Shown: piece after piece, positions 39,259-48,022 of the stretch
Numbering within the stretch: position 1 is the stretch's first letter
Layout: each line of letters begins with the position of its first letter
From: Neglectibacter sp. X58
Lineage (GTDB): Bacteria; Bacillota; Clostridia; Oscillospirales; Acutalibacteraceae
Assembly: GCF_009936035.1 (NCBI RefSeq)
Contig: NZ_QWEO01000008.1
Coordinates: 1-64,000, forward strand
Length of the DNA: 64,000 nt
Direction: 5' to 3'
Notes under the pieces: generated by a model
What the model was told of the DNA's origin: nothing
Seen by the model: the letters and a program-made list of their open reading frames with translations, nothing else
Database searches by the model: none
Position numbers and translations under genes: made by a program

Positions 39259-40008
39259 ATGTTCAAAGGCTTTTACAACCTGGCGTCCGGGATGATTACC
39301 CATGGCAAAAACCTGGATGTCATTTCCAACAACATGGCAAACGTGGCCACTTCCGGCTTTAAGGAGGACTGCTTTACAGGGCAGACCTTTGATGAGGTGA
39401 TGTGGAGCCGCGTAGGCAACAAGGAGAAAATCTATACGGATATCGGCGGCATCAGCTATGCCACTGTGCCCAGCCAGCTTTATACCGATTACACCCAGGG
39501 CGCCTTTGATGAAACAGGCATGCCTTTGGATTTCGGCATAGAGGGGGAGGGCTTTTTCGCCATTCAGACGGGGGACGGCATTGCGTACAGCCGGGCCGGC
39601 AACTTCACCCTGGATGACGAGGGGTATCTCACCCTGCCGGGCTTTGGGCGGGTGCTGGACATTAACCGGGAGGAAATCCTGCTGGTGACAGACAAGGTGC
39701 GTGCCGACGATTACGGCAGGATTTACACGGAAAACGGCGGCTTCTTAGGGCAGATCGGCGTTTACGAGTTTGCGGACAACGGGGAGCTGACCAAAAACGA
39801 GCGGGGCCTGTTTGTGGGCGGGGGGGAACCCCAGCTTGGCACAGCCAGGGTGCTTCATGGCATGGTGGAACGCTCCAACGTGGGCATGGTGCAGCAGATG
39901 GTGAAAATGATGTCTACCCAGCGGGCCTACCAGAGCGCGGCGCAGCTCACCAAAATGTATGATCAGGTGATGACCCACGCCACCACAGATGTGGGCCGGC
40001 TGCAGTAA
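39259..40008 (+). CDS. flgF: Flagellar rod protein, FlgF/FlgG type
   Basis: This 249-residue protein is one of two consecutive rod/hook-family genes. It starts MFKGFYNLASGMITHGKNLDVISNNMANVATSGFKED (given in part), has the FlgE/F/G core YTQGAFDETGMPLDFGIEGEGFFAIQ, and ends with the C-terminal helix VQQMVKMMSTQRAYQSAAQLTKMYDQ. Clostridial FlgF and FlgG are similar; the first gene is taken as FlgF by order and by the N-terminus. The ribosome site GGGAGGAAAAGG precedes the ATG. It follows fliA by 66 bases. Confidence 0.85.
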   Translation: MFKGFYNLASGMITHGKNLDVISNNMANVATSGFKEDCFTGQTFDEVMWSRVGNKEKIYTDIGGISYATVPSQLYTDYTQGAFDETGMPLDFGIEGEGFFAIQTGDGIAYSRAGNFTLDDEGYLTLPGFGRVLDINREEILLVTDKVRADDYGRIYTENGGFLGQIGVYEFADNGELTKNERGLFVGGGEPQLGTARVLHGMVERSNVGMVQQMVKMMSTQRAYQSAAQLTKMYDQVMTHATTDVGRLQ

Positions 40009-40063
40009 AACCGCCGGGCAATGAGCGCGGTTCTATAAACACAGGGAAAGAGGGCATGAAACG

Positions 40064-40813
40064 ATGAACCAATCCTTCTATACAGCGGCGGTGGGGGCCT
40101 GGCAGCAGCAGGAGCGGCTGAATGTCCATGGCAACAACATTGCCAATGTGAACAACTATGGCTTCAAGGCCAAGAAGCCTTCCTTCGCGGCGCTGATGTA
40201 TGATTTCATTGCCGGGGCGCAGGCCGACGAGCTGCCCCGGGGCACCGGCACCTATATGGTGGGCGCGGACACAGACTTCGGCAGCACAGGCTTTGCGGAC
40301 ACAGGGCTTGATTTGGATTACGCCATTGAGGGCCACGGCTTTTTCGCTTTGTGGGATCCTGCCAGCGGGGAGTACAGCTACACCCGGGACGGCTCCTTTA
40401 CCAAGGCCGAATTTTATGTGGAGGGGGCGGTGGATCCGGACACCGGGGAACCCACCCAGGAAGCAAAATGGTATCTGTCAGACGGCGACGGGCGCTTTGT
40501 CATGGGCCGGGACGGCAGGCTGATTGAGCTGACAGAGGAGAACGTGAAGAGCGAACTGCCCATTGGCATTTTCGACTTTGTGAACACCAACGGAATGCTG
40601 CATGTGGGGCGCAACCGTTTTGTGCCTGTAGAGAAAAACGGGCAGCTCCAGATGGGGCAGGGAAAGCTGGTGAAGGGCTATCTGGAGCGCTCCAACACAG
40701 ATTTGGCCCATGAGATGGTGAAGGTTATCGAGTCCCAGCGCTCTTTCAGCTATGCGCTGAAAATGATCCAGACCTCGGATGAAATCGAAACCACAGTAAA
40801 CGGCCTGCGCTAA
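40064..40813 (+). CDS. flgG: Flagellar rod protein, FlgG type
   Basis: This 249-residue protein is the second distal-rod paralogue. It starts MNQSFYTAAVGAWQQQERLNVHGNNIANVNNYGFKAKK (given in part). Its core has FADTGLDLDYAIEGHGFFAL and its C-terminus LVKGYLERSNTDLAHEMVKVIESQRSFSYALKMIQ. The two paralogues could equally be named in reverse; both form the rod between FlgB/C and the hook. It lies 55 bases after flgF and 141 bases before cheC. Confidence 0.82.
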   Translation: MNQSFYTAAVGAWQQQERLNVHGNNIANVNNYGFKAKKPSFAALMYDFIAGAQADELPRGTGTYMVGADTDFGSTGFADTGLDLDYAIEGHGFFALWDPASGEYSYTRDGSFTKAEFYVEGAVDPDTGEPTQEAKWYLSDGDGRFVMGRDGRLIELTEENVKSELPIGIFDFVNTNGMLHVGRNRFVPVEKNGQLQMGQGKLVKGYLERSNTDLAHEMVKVIESQRSFSYALKMIQTSDEIETTVNGLR

Positions 40814-40954
40814 AAAAGAGGAAAAAATCGAGGCTGGCATGGCGCCTGGCGGGCGGAAAAGCCAGACAGGAAAGGCTGGAATGCCTGAACAGAACGGGCA
40901 GGACGGCGTTCTCCTGCGGGGCTGGGAATGCGGGCCTCTGAGAGGAGGAACCAT

Positions 40955-41581
40955 ATGGAAATTAAGAATTATGACTACTTGGGCAGCATGGAAATGGATA
41001 CCCTGCGGGAAGTGGGAAGCATTGGCACGGGCAACGCGGCCACAGCCCTTTCCGGGCTTTTGAACCGGCGGGTGCGCATTACCATGCCGGAGGTGCGCAT
41101 TATGGAGTATAACGAGGCTATCGACTGGATAGGCGGCCCGGAGAATGTGACGGCCGGGGTGCTGGTGCGCATTGGCGGGGACATTGGGGGCATTATGCTT
41201 TCCGTGCTGCCCCTGGAGTTTGTAAACATGGTGCTGGAATGTATGCTTGACAACAAGGTGGAGGAGTTCGAGCATCTGGACGAACTGCAGCGCTCTGCCC
41301 TGGTAGAGGTGGGGAACATCATGATTTCCACCTTCATCAACGCCCTGTCCGGGCTGTCCGGCGTAACCATGGAACTGACCGTGCCCAGCCTCACCGTGGA
41401 CATGCAAGGGGCTATTCTGGCAGTGCCCATGGCGGAATATGGCGGGCAGACAGACTACCTGATGACCATTGGCGGCAATTTTACCTGTGATGATTATGAG
41501 CTCCCCTGCAGGCTGCTGCTTTCCCCGGAGATTCGGGGCCTCAATTATCTTTTGCGTAAGTTGGGCGTGACAAATGGCTAA
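40955..41581 (+). CDS. cheC: CheY-P phosphatase CheC
   Basis: CheC dephosphorylates CheY and is boosted by CheD. The 208-residue protein has the two CheC half-domains. The second active centre is complete (SALVEVGNI, with Glu and Asn). In the first (DTLREVGSI) the catalytic Asn is replaced by Ser, so this centre is probably weak or dead; in Bacillus CheC the second centre is the main one. The ATG at 40955 follows AGAGGAGGAA. Its end overlaps cheD by eight bases, which fits their direct interaction. Confidence 0.93.
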   Translation: MEIKNYDYLGSMEMDTLREVGSIGTGNAATALSGLLNRRVRITMPEVRIMEYNEAIDWIGGPENVTAGVLVRIGGDIGGIMLSVLPLEFVNMVLECMLDNKVEEFEHLDELQRSALVEVGNIMISTFINALSGLSGVTMELTVPSLTVDMQGAILAVPMAEYGGQTDYLMTIGGNFTCDDYELPCRLLLSPEIRGLNYLLRKLGVTNG

Positions 41582-42062
41582 CGGACAAAAGCTGGTGGTG
41601 AAGATAGCCGACATGAAAATGGCGCAGTATGGAGAGGAGCTTATAACATACGCGTTGGGATCCTGTATCGGCATCTGCCTGCAAGACAAGCGGACAAAGC
41701 TTTCCGCGCTCATCCATATTATGCTGCCTATCAATATGGAGGCGGGGCGGAAGAATACCATGAAATACGCGGACACAGGCATACGGGAAACCCTGAAACA
41801 GATGGAAGCAAGGGGCGCCCGGCGGGCAAACATTGTGGCAAAGGTTGCCGGGGGCGCGAAAATGTTTGAAACAGCCCAGGGGAGCGCCCTGGGGAATATC
41901 GGCAAGCGCAACGCCGACAGCGTACATATGATTTTGCGGGCTGAGAAAATACCCCTGCTGGCAGAAGATTTGGGGGGCACTACAGCCCGGACCATCTCCT
42001 TTGACCCGGGTACGGGGAAGGTGACGGTGCGCAGCTATGGCAAGGCGGACTATGTGATTTGA
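41574..42062 (+). CDS. cheD: Chemoreceptor glutamine deamidase CheD
   Basis: CheD deamidates Gln to Glu in chemoreceptors and binds CheC. The 162-residue protein has the catalytic Cys31 in YALGSCIGICLQD and His48 in ALIHIMLP, with the TIGIRE-like region and the C-terminal FDPGTGKVTVRSY typical of CheD. Length is normal. It overlaps cheC by eight bases, and cheV starts 28 bases later. Confidence 0.95.
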   Translation: MANGQKLVVKIADMKMAQYGEELITYALGSCIGICLQDKRTKLSALIHIMLPINMEAGRKNTMKYADTGIRETLKQMEARGARRANIVAKVAGGAKMFETAQGSALGNIGKRNADSVHMILRAEKIPLLAEDLGGTTARTISFDPGTGKVTVRSYGKADYVI

Positions 42063-42089
42063 CTCAGGAGAAGAAAGGGAGCGAGTGTA

Positions 42090-43028
42090 ATGGCGGCCAT
42101 CATGAATGATGAAATCCTGCTGGAATCTGGTACCAACGAAATAGAGATTATGGAGTTCACCATTGACGGGGTGCTTTACGGCATCAACGTGGCGAAGGTG
42201 ACGGAAATCATGATCTCTGCGCCGGTAAAATTCATGCCCCACACCCATATGGCGGTGGAGGGGATTTTCAAGCCCCGGGACGCGGTGATTACGGTGATAA
42301 ACCTGCCTAAGTACCTGGGCGTGGAGGAATGCGAGCCAAAGGAAAAGGATTTGTTTATTGTAACCGGGTTCAATAAAATGACCCTGGCTTTCCGGGTGCA
42401 CACGGTGGTGGGCATTAACCGCATTTCCTGGACGGAAATCCAGAAGCCGGATAAGACCATCAGCGGCGGCGACGACGGGGTGGCCACAGGTATTGCCCAG
42501 TGCGGCGGGGATTTGGTGACTATCCTGGACTTTGAGAAAATTGTGGCGGAGATTGCCCCGGAAACCTCCATCCAGATAAGCGAAATTGACGAGATGGGCC
42601 CCCGGGAGCGGAACCTTCAGCCCATTTACATAGCGGAGGATTCCATCCTCCTTTCCCGCATGATCCGGGACGCCCTGACAAAGGCGGGCTACACCCACCT
42701 GAGCATGTTCCCCAACGGCAGGGAGCTGTGGGAGCATTTGCTGGAAAGCAAGCGCCATGGCACCATTGACAACGATGTGTCCCTCATTGTGACAGATATT
42801 GAAATGCCCCAGATGGACGGACACAGGCTGACAAAGCTTGTGAAGGATGATCCGGAGTTAAAGCATATCCCGGTGATCATCTTCTCCTCCCTGATAAGCG
42901 AGGAAATGCGTATTAAGGGCGAAGAGCTGGGGGCAAACGAGCAGCTTACCAAGCCTGAAATTGGGCGGTTGGTTTCCGTTATGGACGGCCTTCTCCAGGA
43001 AAAGGCGGCGCAGGGCGAGACAGCCTGA
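42090..43028 (+). CDS. cheV: Chemotaxis coupling protein CheV
   Basis: CheV couples receptors to CheA and has its own receiver for adaptation. The 312-residue protein has a CheW-like domain (about 10-165: IEIMEFTIDGVLYGINVAKVTEI, GIFKPRDAVITVINLPKYLG) followed by a receiver domain (about 180-300). The receiver has IYIAEDSILLSRMI, the phospho-acceptor Asp in LIVTDIEMPQMDGH, and Lys in QLTKPEI. Both halves look functional. The ribosome site GAAAGGGAGCG precedes the ATG. It is 60 bases from the next gene. Confidence 0.95.
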   Translation: MAAIMNDEILLESGTNEIEIMEFTIDGVLYGINVAKVTEIMISAPVKFMPHTHMAVEGIFKPRDAVITVINLPKYLGVEECEPKEKDLFIVTGFNKMTLAFRVHTVVGINRISWTEIQKPDKTISGGDDGVATGIAQCGGDLVTILDFEKIVAEIAPETSIQISEIDEMGPRERNLQPIYIAEDSILLSRMIRDALTKAGYTHLSMFPNGRELWEHLLESKRHGTIDNDVSLIVTDIEMPQMDGHRLTKLVKDDPELKHIPVIIFSSLISEEMRIKGEELGANEQLTKPEIGRLVSVMDGLLQEKAAQGETA

Positions 43029-43087
43029 CACTGCCGGGGAGAAGCAGGCCGGTTTTTTAGAGAAAACGCCTGATATGAGGAGGCTCT

Positions 43088-44350
43088 ATGAGAGAAAAAT
43101 ATATTGTGCGGCAGCCTATTAAAAATGCGGGCAGCCAGGTGATAGGCTATGAGATACTGTATCATGGCGAGAACCAGGCATATGGCAATGAGGAGGCTAC
43201 AAATGACTTTGCCGCGGCGGATACGGTATATAACTTTTTGCTGCAAAACGTGGAGCGCTCCCTAAAAGGCCCGGTCCACTTCATGACATTTACCACAAAC
43301 CTTCTGATGCGCAAGGCCCCCCGGCTTTTTGGGAAGGAAAGCCTTGTCATCCAGATAGATGACAGCGTGATTATCCACCCCTTTGCCATGCGCTTTGTGC
43401 AGCAGTTCGCCAGGGATGGGTATAAAATCGCGGTGAACGAGTTCCGCTTTTCTCCCCGGTACATGGCGCTGATGGGGGAGATTGATTACATCAAGTTGAA
43501 CTTTGAGACAACTGCTGACGCTTCTTTGCGCAACATTATTGAGATGGCCCACAGCATGAACAAGCAGTGCATTGCCACCCAGGTGGAAACAGAGGAGATT
43601 TATAACAAAGCCGTTTCCATGGGCGTGGATGCTATGCAAGGCTCTTATGTGGCCCAGAAGCTTGCCACCAAGGCCCACACCAGCGGGTATCTCCAGAGCA
43701 ACTTCTTCCGGCTGATGGTGGCTGTGGTGCAGGAAGAGCCGGATATGGAGGAGATAGAGCAGATTATCGCCACAGACGCCACGCTGACCTATGGCCTGCT
43801 GCGGGTGGCGAACACAGCCTATTTCTCCACCAGCCGGGTTACCACTATCCGGCAGGCCATTATGACGCTGGGCATTGGGCAGCTTAAACAGTGGATTTAC
43901 CTTTTGAGCGCCAGCAACGCGGAAAACGAAATTGACCCGGATTCAGAGGAATTCCTGAAGCTTTCCTTTATGCGGGCCAGCTTCTGCAGCGAGCTGATGC
44001 GCTATGCAAAGAATATGCCTATCAGCCGCACAGACGCTTACCTGATGGGCATGTTCTCCACCCTGGATTACCTCATTGCCGCTCCTTTGGAGGAAATCCT
44101 TTCTACTGTGCCTGTGGCAGAGGAGATTAAGGACGCTTTGCTGCGCCACGAGGGCCGCTGCGGCGCGCTGTATGACCTGGCCATCAGCTATGAGCGGGCA
44201 GACTGGAAAAACATCAATGTGTACGCGGAAAAGCTGGGCATTGCCACAAACCTTCTCACCAGCACCTATTTTAGCTGCACAGAGGAAGTAAACATGATTT
44301 GGAAGCAGCTTACGGAGATGGAATCTTACGCCCCTGCAGAGGAGGCGTAA
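43088..44350 (+). CDS. EAL-HDOD (YuxH-like) signalling protein, EAL likely inactive
   Basis: This 420-residue protein has a degenerate EAL domain (about 1-200) and an HDOD domain (about 205-400). In active EAL phosphodiesterases the motifs are ExLxR, ExT and DDFGxG. Here the first is EILYHG and the acidic DDFG-type loop reads VNEFRFSP, so cyclic-di-GMP hydrolysis is unlikely. The end of the barrel VDAMQGSYVAQKL is kept. HDOD resembles HD domains without the metal ligands (ATDATLTYGLLRVANTAYF). Such proteins are regulatory and bind partners. It is the last gene of the cluster, before a strong terminator. Confidence 0.85.
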   Translation: MREKYIVRQPIKNAGSQVIGYEILYHGENQAYGNEEATNDFAAADTVYNFLLQNVERSLKGPVHFMTFTTNLLMRKAPRLFGKESLVIQIDDSVIIHPFAMRFVQQFARDGYKIAVNEFRFSPRYMALMGEIDYIKLNFETTADASLRNIIEMAHSMNKQCIATQVETEEIYNKAVSMGVDAMQGSYVAQKLATKAHTSGYLQSNFFRLMVAVVQEEPDMEEIEQIIATDATLTYGLLRVANTAYFSTSRVTTIRQAIMTLGIGQLKQWIYLLSASNAENEIDPDSEEFLKLSFMRASFCSELMRYAKNMPISRTDAYLMGMFSTLDYLIAAPLEEILSTVPVAEEIKDALLRHEGRCGALYDLAISYERADWKNINVYAEKLGIATNLLTSTYFSCTEEVNMIWKQLTEMESYAPAEEA

Positions 44351-44373
44351 AGGTCGCTTCTGGCTTCATGAAA

Positions 44374-44417
44374 CAGCAAAAACAGCATGTGCGTTTTATA
44401 ACACATGCTGTTTTTGC
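44374..44417. terminator. Terminator of the fla/che cluster
   Basis: AGCAAAAACAGCATGTG and its exact complement form a 17-bp stem around a 10-base loop, with T-runs inside the descending arm. It also lies downstream of the opposing isomerase gene. Confidence 0.9.
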
Positions 44418-44471
44418 TTTATTGTCTTATGGAGGGGAGATATAGTAAACACACTTGAAAATCACTATACA

Positions 44472-45254
44472 TCAGGCCCGCAGGCTGTTAAGCAAAGCGA
44501 AGCTTTCTTTGGCGTCGGGCAGGAAGTTTGCGCACTGGCCTTCCACGCTTACCCGGCCCTCATAGCCCATGACCCGCAGGGTGGAAAAGAGGGCGGCATA
44601 AGCCTCCCGATCCTGCTGCGGGTCTTGCCTGCTGGGATAGGCCCGGTTCTGGGGCCTTGCCATGTGGACATGCCACAGCAGTTCCCCTGCCTCTGCAAGG
44701 GAGGAAAAGGACTCGTTTCCAGCGGCCATGTGGTAGGTATCCCCCAGCACGCCTACATGGGGAAGCTGGAGCAGGGAGGCCAGGATAAGGGCTTCCGAGA
44801 CAAAATGGAGGATGTTGCACTCCTGCCGGCGCAGAGGCTCTATGGCAATGCGCAGGCCGTTTTCCCTGGCAAGGCCGTCTGCCAGGGTGAGGAAATCCCC
44901 TAGCTGCCGGAAGGCTTTTTCATGGGGAAAGTTTTCCGGCACCCGGCGGCTGGCCCCGGATCCAAAGACAATAACCTTTGCACCCAGCTTTCGGACACGG
45001 CTGAAGGCCCGAGAGAGATATTCCCCGGCCCGGGATACATCTGCCTGGGGGCCTGTAAGGGGGATTTCCCCTGGCATCATCACGTTCATGGCCTCACAGG
45101 AAAGGCCCGATTCCAGAAGGGTTTTCTCGGCCTGCTGGAAGTCCTCCTCGGACATGGCGGCAACGGCGCTGAGGCTGGTTTCGATGTAATCAAAGCCGGC
45201 TTGGGCCAGGGCTTTGGCGTTTTCAACTCCTGTGCATACACCCAGCTTTATCAT
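44472..45254 (-). CDS. Sugar phosphate isomerase/epimerase-like TIM-barrel protein
   Basis: This 260-residue protein belongs to the xylose-isomerase-like TIM-barrel (AP endonuclease 2) superfamily. Metal-site candidates are Glu in YIETSLSAV, Glu in IAIEPLRRQECN, Asp/His in VGVLGDTYHM, His in WHVHMARP and Glu in RVSVEGQC. The substrate is unknown; relatives act on tagatose, myo-inositol or hydroxypyruvate derivatives. The start at 45254 follows AAAGGAGGAACC. It is the last gene of the minus-strand set and lies 14 bases after the HAD phosphatase, so the two may act on one pathway. Confidence 0.8.
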   Translation of the reverse strand: MIKLGVCTGVENAKALAQAGFDYIETSLSAVAAMSEEDFQQAEKTLLESGLSCEAMNVMMPGEIPLTGPQADVSRAGEYLSRAFSRVRKLGAKVIVFGSGASRRVPENFPHEKAFRQLGDFLTLADGLARENGLRIAIEPLRRQECNILHFVSEALILASLLQLPHVGVLGDTYHMAAGNESFSSLAEAGELLWHVHMARPQNRAYPSRQDPQQDREAYAALFSTLRVMGYEGRVSVEGQCANFLPDAKESFALLNSLRA

Positions 45255-45268
45255 AATGGGTTCCTCCT

Positions 45269-45922
45269 TTATGGGTTTTCCTGGCTTTGGAAAAAGGCGG
45301 GCAGGTCGAGAAGGGAGGGCAGGACAGGGGCGGGGCACTGGGCAAGCCGCCTGACGCTCTGGTGGCCCTGGGCCACCAGCACACAGCGGCAGCCCATCTT
45401 TGCCGCCACCTCCCAGTCGTGGAGGGTGTCCCCCACGCACCACACCTGCCCGGGGGCAAGGGAGCGGGCCTGGAGGTATCTTTGGGCCACCCCGGCCTTC
45501 CCGGCACCCAGCGCGTCCTGGATGCCCAGGAGAGCGTCAAAATAACCCTCAATGCCCAGGGCTTTTACCTGCTCCTCCAGGGCCTCCTGATGGGAGGCAG
45601 AGGCCACAGCCTGTCCCACGCCCCAGGCCTTAAGCCGCTCCAGGGCTTCCTCTGCGCCGGGGCACAGGCCGCAGGCAGCGGCGGCCTGGTTATAGGGGCG
45701 GATATATTCCTCCGCCAGCAGAGGGAAAGGCTCCTTTGCGAAATCGAAGCCGACGGCGCGGTAATAGTCTTCCACGGGGAAGGTGAAAACCTCCCGGTAG
45801 CGGGCCATGGTGAGAAGGGGCAGGCCCCGTCTGCTGAGCATGGCGTTCATGGTGTCCACGCAGGTTTGGGCATCGTCCAGCAGGGTGCCGTTCCAGTCCC
45901 AGATAACGTATGCAGGCTTCAC
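45269..45922 (-). CDS. HAD-superfamily phosphatase, phosphoglycolate-phosphatase type
   Basis: This 217-residue protein is a HAD hydrolase with a helical cap. Motif I is VIWDWNGTLLDD, where the second residue of DxD is Trp-flanked Asn-type (DWNGT), a common PGP-like variant. Motif II is AVASAS, and motif IV is VWCVGDTLHDWEVA. Substrates may be phosphoglycolate or another small phosphate ester. The GTG at 45922 follows GAGGGGG. The gene overlaps rsmI by four bases (GTGA) and is followed by the isomerase gene. Confidence 0.82.
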   Translation of the reverse strand: MKPAYVIWDWNGTLLDDAQTCVDTMNAMLSRRGLPLLTMARYREVFTFPVEDYYRAVGFDFAKEPFPLLAEEYIRPYNQAAAACGLCPGAEEALERLKAWGVGQAVASASHQEALEEQVKALGIEGYFDALLGIQDALGAGKAGVAQRYLQARSLAPGQVWCVGDTLHDWEVAAKMGCRCVLVAQGHQSVRRLAQCPAPVLPSLLDLPAFFQSQENP

Positions 45923-46782
45923 AGGCTTTCCCCCTCTCCTTTTTCTTCGGCTATCATCCGGTAGATATCCCCTTTGCGCAGGCCAGTGGCTTTGGCGGCC
46001 TCCTTGGCGGCGGCGCTGGGGGAAAGGCCTTTTTCCATCTGCGCCCGGGCCAGGGCGGCAGCTTCCTCCAGGGAGGGGCCGCTTTCCTCCTGGGGAGCGG
46101 GGGAGGCCCCCTTGATAACCAGCACATACTCTCCCCGCGGCTCCTGCTCCCGGTAACGGGCGGCGGCTTCCCCTAAGGTGGTGCGCCACACCTCCTCGTG
46201 GATTTTCGTAAGCTCCCGCACCACAGCTATGGGCCTGTCCGGCCCAAAGGTTTTAGAGAAGTCGGAGAGGGTTTTGCGCAGCTTATGAGGGGCTTCATAG
46301 AAAACCATGGTGCGCTCCTCCTTTTCCACTGCCAGCAGGTGCTCCCGGCGGCTGCGCTTATTGACGCTTAGAAAGCCCTCAAAGGTGAAGCGCCCGGTGG
46401 GCAGGCCGCTGACAGCCAGGGCGGAAATCACCGCCGTTGGCCCGGGCACCACGTATACGGGCAGGCCCTCCCGGGCGCAGGAGGCCACCAGGGCTTCCCC
46501 GGGATCGGAGATGGCAGGCATGCCTGCGTCGGAAACCAGGGCGCAGGTTTCGCCCCCCTTTAGCCGGGACAGGATTTGCGCCCCCCTGTCCAGCTTGTTG
46601 TGCTCGAAATAGCTGATGAGGGGCTTGTGGATGTCGAAATGGGTGAGCAGCCCCCGGGTTACCCGGGTATCCTCCGCCGCGATGAAGTCCGCTGCCCCCA
46701 GCACCTCCCTGGCCCGGGGGGAGAAGTCCCCCAGGTTCCCAATAGGTGTGCCCACTATGTATAGCGCGCCTTTTTCCAGCAT
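45919..46782 (-). CDS. rsmI: 16S rRNA 2'-O-methyltransferase RsmI (C1402)
   Basis: RsmI methylates the ribose of C1402 in 16S rRNA, at the decoding centre. The 287-residue protein matches the family in length and motifs: LYIVGTPIGNLGDFSPRAREVL at the start, IAAEDTRVT, SYFEHN, VSDAGMPAISDPG, VVPGPTAVISALAVSGLP and FYEAPHKL. It has the short C-terminal domain seen in Firmicutes. The ATG at 46782 follows AGGAGGGCGG. It sits in the minus-strand set with the tRNA methyltransferase gene upstream. Confidence 0.95.
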   Translation of the reverse strand: MLEKGALYIVGTPIGNLGDFSPRAREVLGAADFIAAEDTRVTRGLLTHFDIHKPLISYFEHNKLDRGAQILSRLKGGETCALVSDAGMPAISDPGEALVASCAREGLPVYVVPGPTAVISALAVSGLPTGRFTFEGFLSVNKRSRREHLLAVEKEERTMVFYEAPHKLRKTLSDFSKTFGPDRPIAVVRELTKIHEEVWRTTLGEAAARYREQEPRGEYVLVIKGASPAPQEESGPSLEEAAALARAQMEKGLSPSAAAKEAAKATGLRKGDIYRMIAEEKGEGESL

Positions 46783-46800
46783 GTGCCGCCCTCCTAAGTT

Positions 46801-46869
46801 CATGGGACTCTGTCCCATACCCTGCAACCCCTTTTGAAAAAAGGGGTTGACCCTAAAACCATGCAGGGA
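46801..46869. repeat. Multi-hairpin intergenic element
   Basis: Outer CCCTGCA/TGCAGGG (46820-46826, 46862-46868) encloses AACCCCTTTT/AAAAGGGGTT, and beside it lies TGGGAC/GTCCCA. The pattern resembles other intergenic hairpin blocks in this window, for example AAATCC/GGATTT near 59235. It lies between trmN6 and rsmI. Confidence 0.5.
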
Positions 46870-46923
46870 ATTTTTCTTGTATCACAATAACCAGTGCAAG
46901 TATGCTTGTCCTTCTTACATGAT

Positions 46924-47649
46924 TTATGTTGTGCGGTAGTCCCCGTATATCCCCAAAAGCTCTGGGGAGGGGGCGCCGGCGGGATGTTCCAGCAGCAGGG
47001 CAGGCTGCATCTCCAGGCCGGGCTTCCCGCCCTTGCGGCACTCCAGCAGGAACAGGTAAGGGGCTTTGTCCAGGCGCTGCTGCACAAGGCGCAGGCGCTT
47101 TGGCTCCAGGCCCATCTGCCCGAAGGCCAGAATTGCCTGGGCCAGGCGCTGCACACGCAGGCAGACGCAGAGCCTGCCCCCATACCGCAGGGCAAATTTC
47201 GCGGAGCGTCCCAGCTCTTCCAAAGAGAGGGTGCTGCCCACCCGAGCCAAGGCCCGGGCCGGGCTGGGGCTTAAAAGGCCTGTGCCCGCTGCCTGGTAGG
47301 GCGGGTTGCAGGCCACCAAGTCCAGGCTTTCGTGGGGCAGGAGGGACTTTATCTGCCGCACATCCCCTTGTAGAACCGTGATGACGCCGGAAAGCCCGCT
47401 GGCCTGGACCGAAGCCGCCGCAAGGGCCGCCGCCTCTTTTTGCAGCTCTATGGCCCGCACAGCCCCGGGCTTTCCCCGGGCGGCCCACAAAAGGGGGATG
47501 GCTCCGCAGCCTGTGCCAAAGTCTGCGCAGGACTCCCCGGGGTTTGGCTTGGAAAAATCTGCCAGCAGCAGGGTGTCTGTATTAAAGCTGTGCTCTTTTG
47601 TCACCTGCACCCGGCAGCCCGGGGCCAGGGTTTCCCAGCGCGGTTCCAT
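46924..47649 (-). CDS. trmN6: tRNA1(Val) (adenine-37)-N6-methyltransferase-like (TrmN6/YfiC)
   Basis: This 241-residue class I methyltransferase has CADFGTGCGAIPLLW (motif I, about 41-55), AIELQKEAA, and the N6-adenine motif NPPY at 115-118. This matches the YfiC/TrmN6 group that methylates A37 of tRNA-Val. The family is broad and other RNA or protein targets are possible. The ATG at 47649 follows GGAAGGGGG. In Firmicutes it is usually next to rsmI, as here, which supports the call. Confidence 0.85.
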   Translation of the reverse strand: MEPRWETLAPGCRVQVTKEHSFNTDTLLLADFSKPNPGESCADFGTGCGAIPLLWAARGKPGAVRAIELQKEAAALAAASVQASGLSGVITVLQGDVRQIKSLLPHESLDLVACNPPYQAAGTGLLSPSPARALARVGSTLSLEELGRSAKFALRYGGRLCVCLRVQRLAQAILAFGQMGLEPKRLRLVQQRLDKAPYLFLLECRKGGKPGLEMQPALLLEHPAGAPSPELLGIYGDYRTT

Positions 47650-47738
47650 GGCGCACCCCCTTCCTGTATACAAAAAGAGAGCCTGCAAAAGGGAAAGCCC
47701 CCTTCCCAGACTCCGCTTTTCTTGTTTGGCAATGCCAA

Positions 47739-47909
47739 TCAGCCCTCGACAGGAGCGCCTACGGGGCAGGTGCCGGCGCAAGCGCCGCAGCTGATGCAGG
47801 TATCGCCGTCGATTACGTACTTGCCGTCGCCCTCAGAGATGGCGTCAACAGGGCAGTCGCTGGCGCAAGCGCCGCAAGCGATGCACTCGTCATTGATAAC
47901 ATAAGGCAT
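47739..47909 (-). CDS. 2[4Fe-4S] ferredoxin
   Basis: This 56-residue electron carrier is a classical clostridial ferredoxin. The two clusters are bound by Cys9, 12, 15 and 48, and by Cys38, 41, 44 and 19 (CIACGACASDCP and CISCGACAGTCP). It serves anaerobic enzymes such as pyruvate:ferredoxin oxidoreductase or hydrogenase. The ATG at 47909 follows TGGAGGTG. It has its own strong promoter directly upstream and appears monocistronic. Confidence 0.97.
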   Translation of the reverse strand: MPYVINDECIACGACASDCPVDAISEGDGKYVIDGDTCISCGACAGTCPVGAPVEG

Positions 47910-47940
47910 AGGGAACACCTCCATATATTTTTACACCCAC

Positions 47941-47968
47941 ATTATATCACATTTTCTGAAAATTGCAA
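47941..47968 (-). promoter_or_regulatory. Sigma-A promoter of the ferredoxin gene
   Basis: On the minus strand TTGCAA (47968-47963) and TATAAT (47946-47941) are 16 bases apart, with an additional TG extended -10 element. Confidence 0.8.
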
Positions 47969-48022
47969 TGCCCACAGCCCATTTCCCAGCAGGGAATTTC
48001 TGTTTTCCACGAAAAACCGCCG

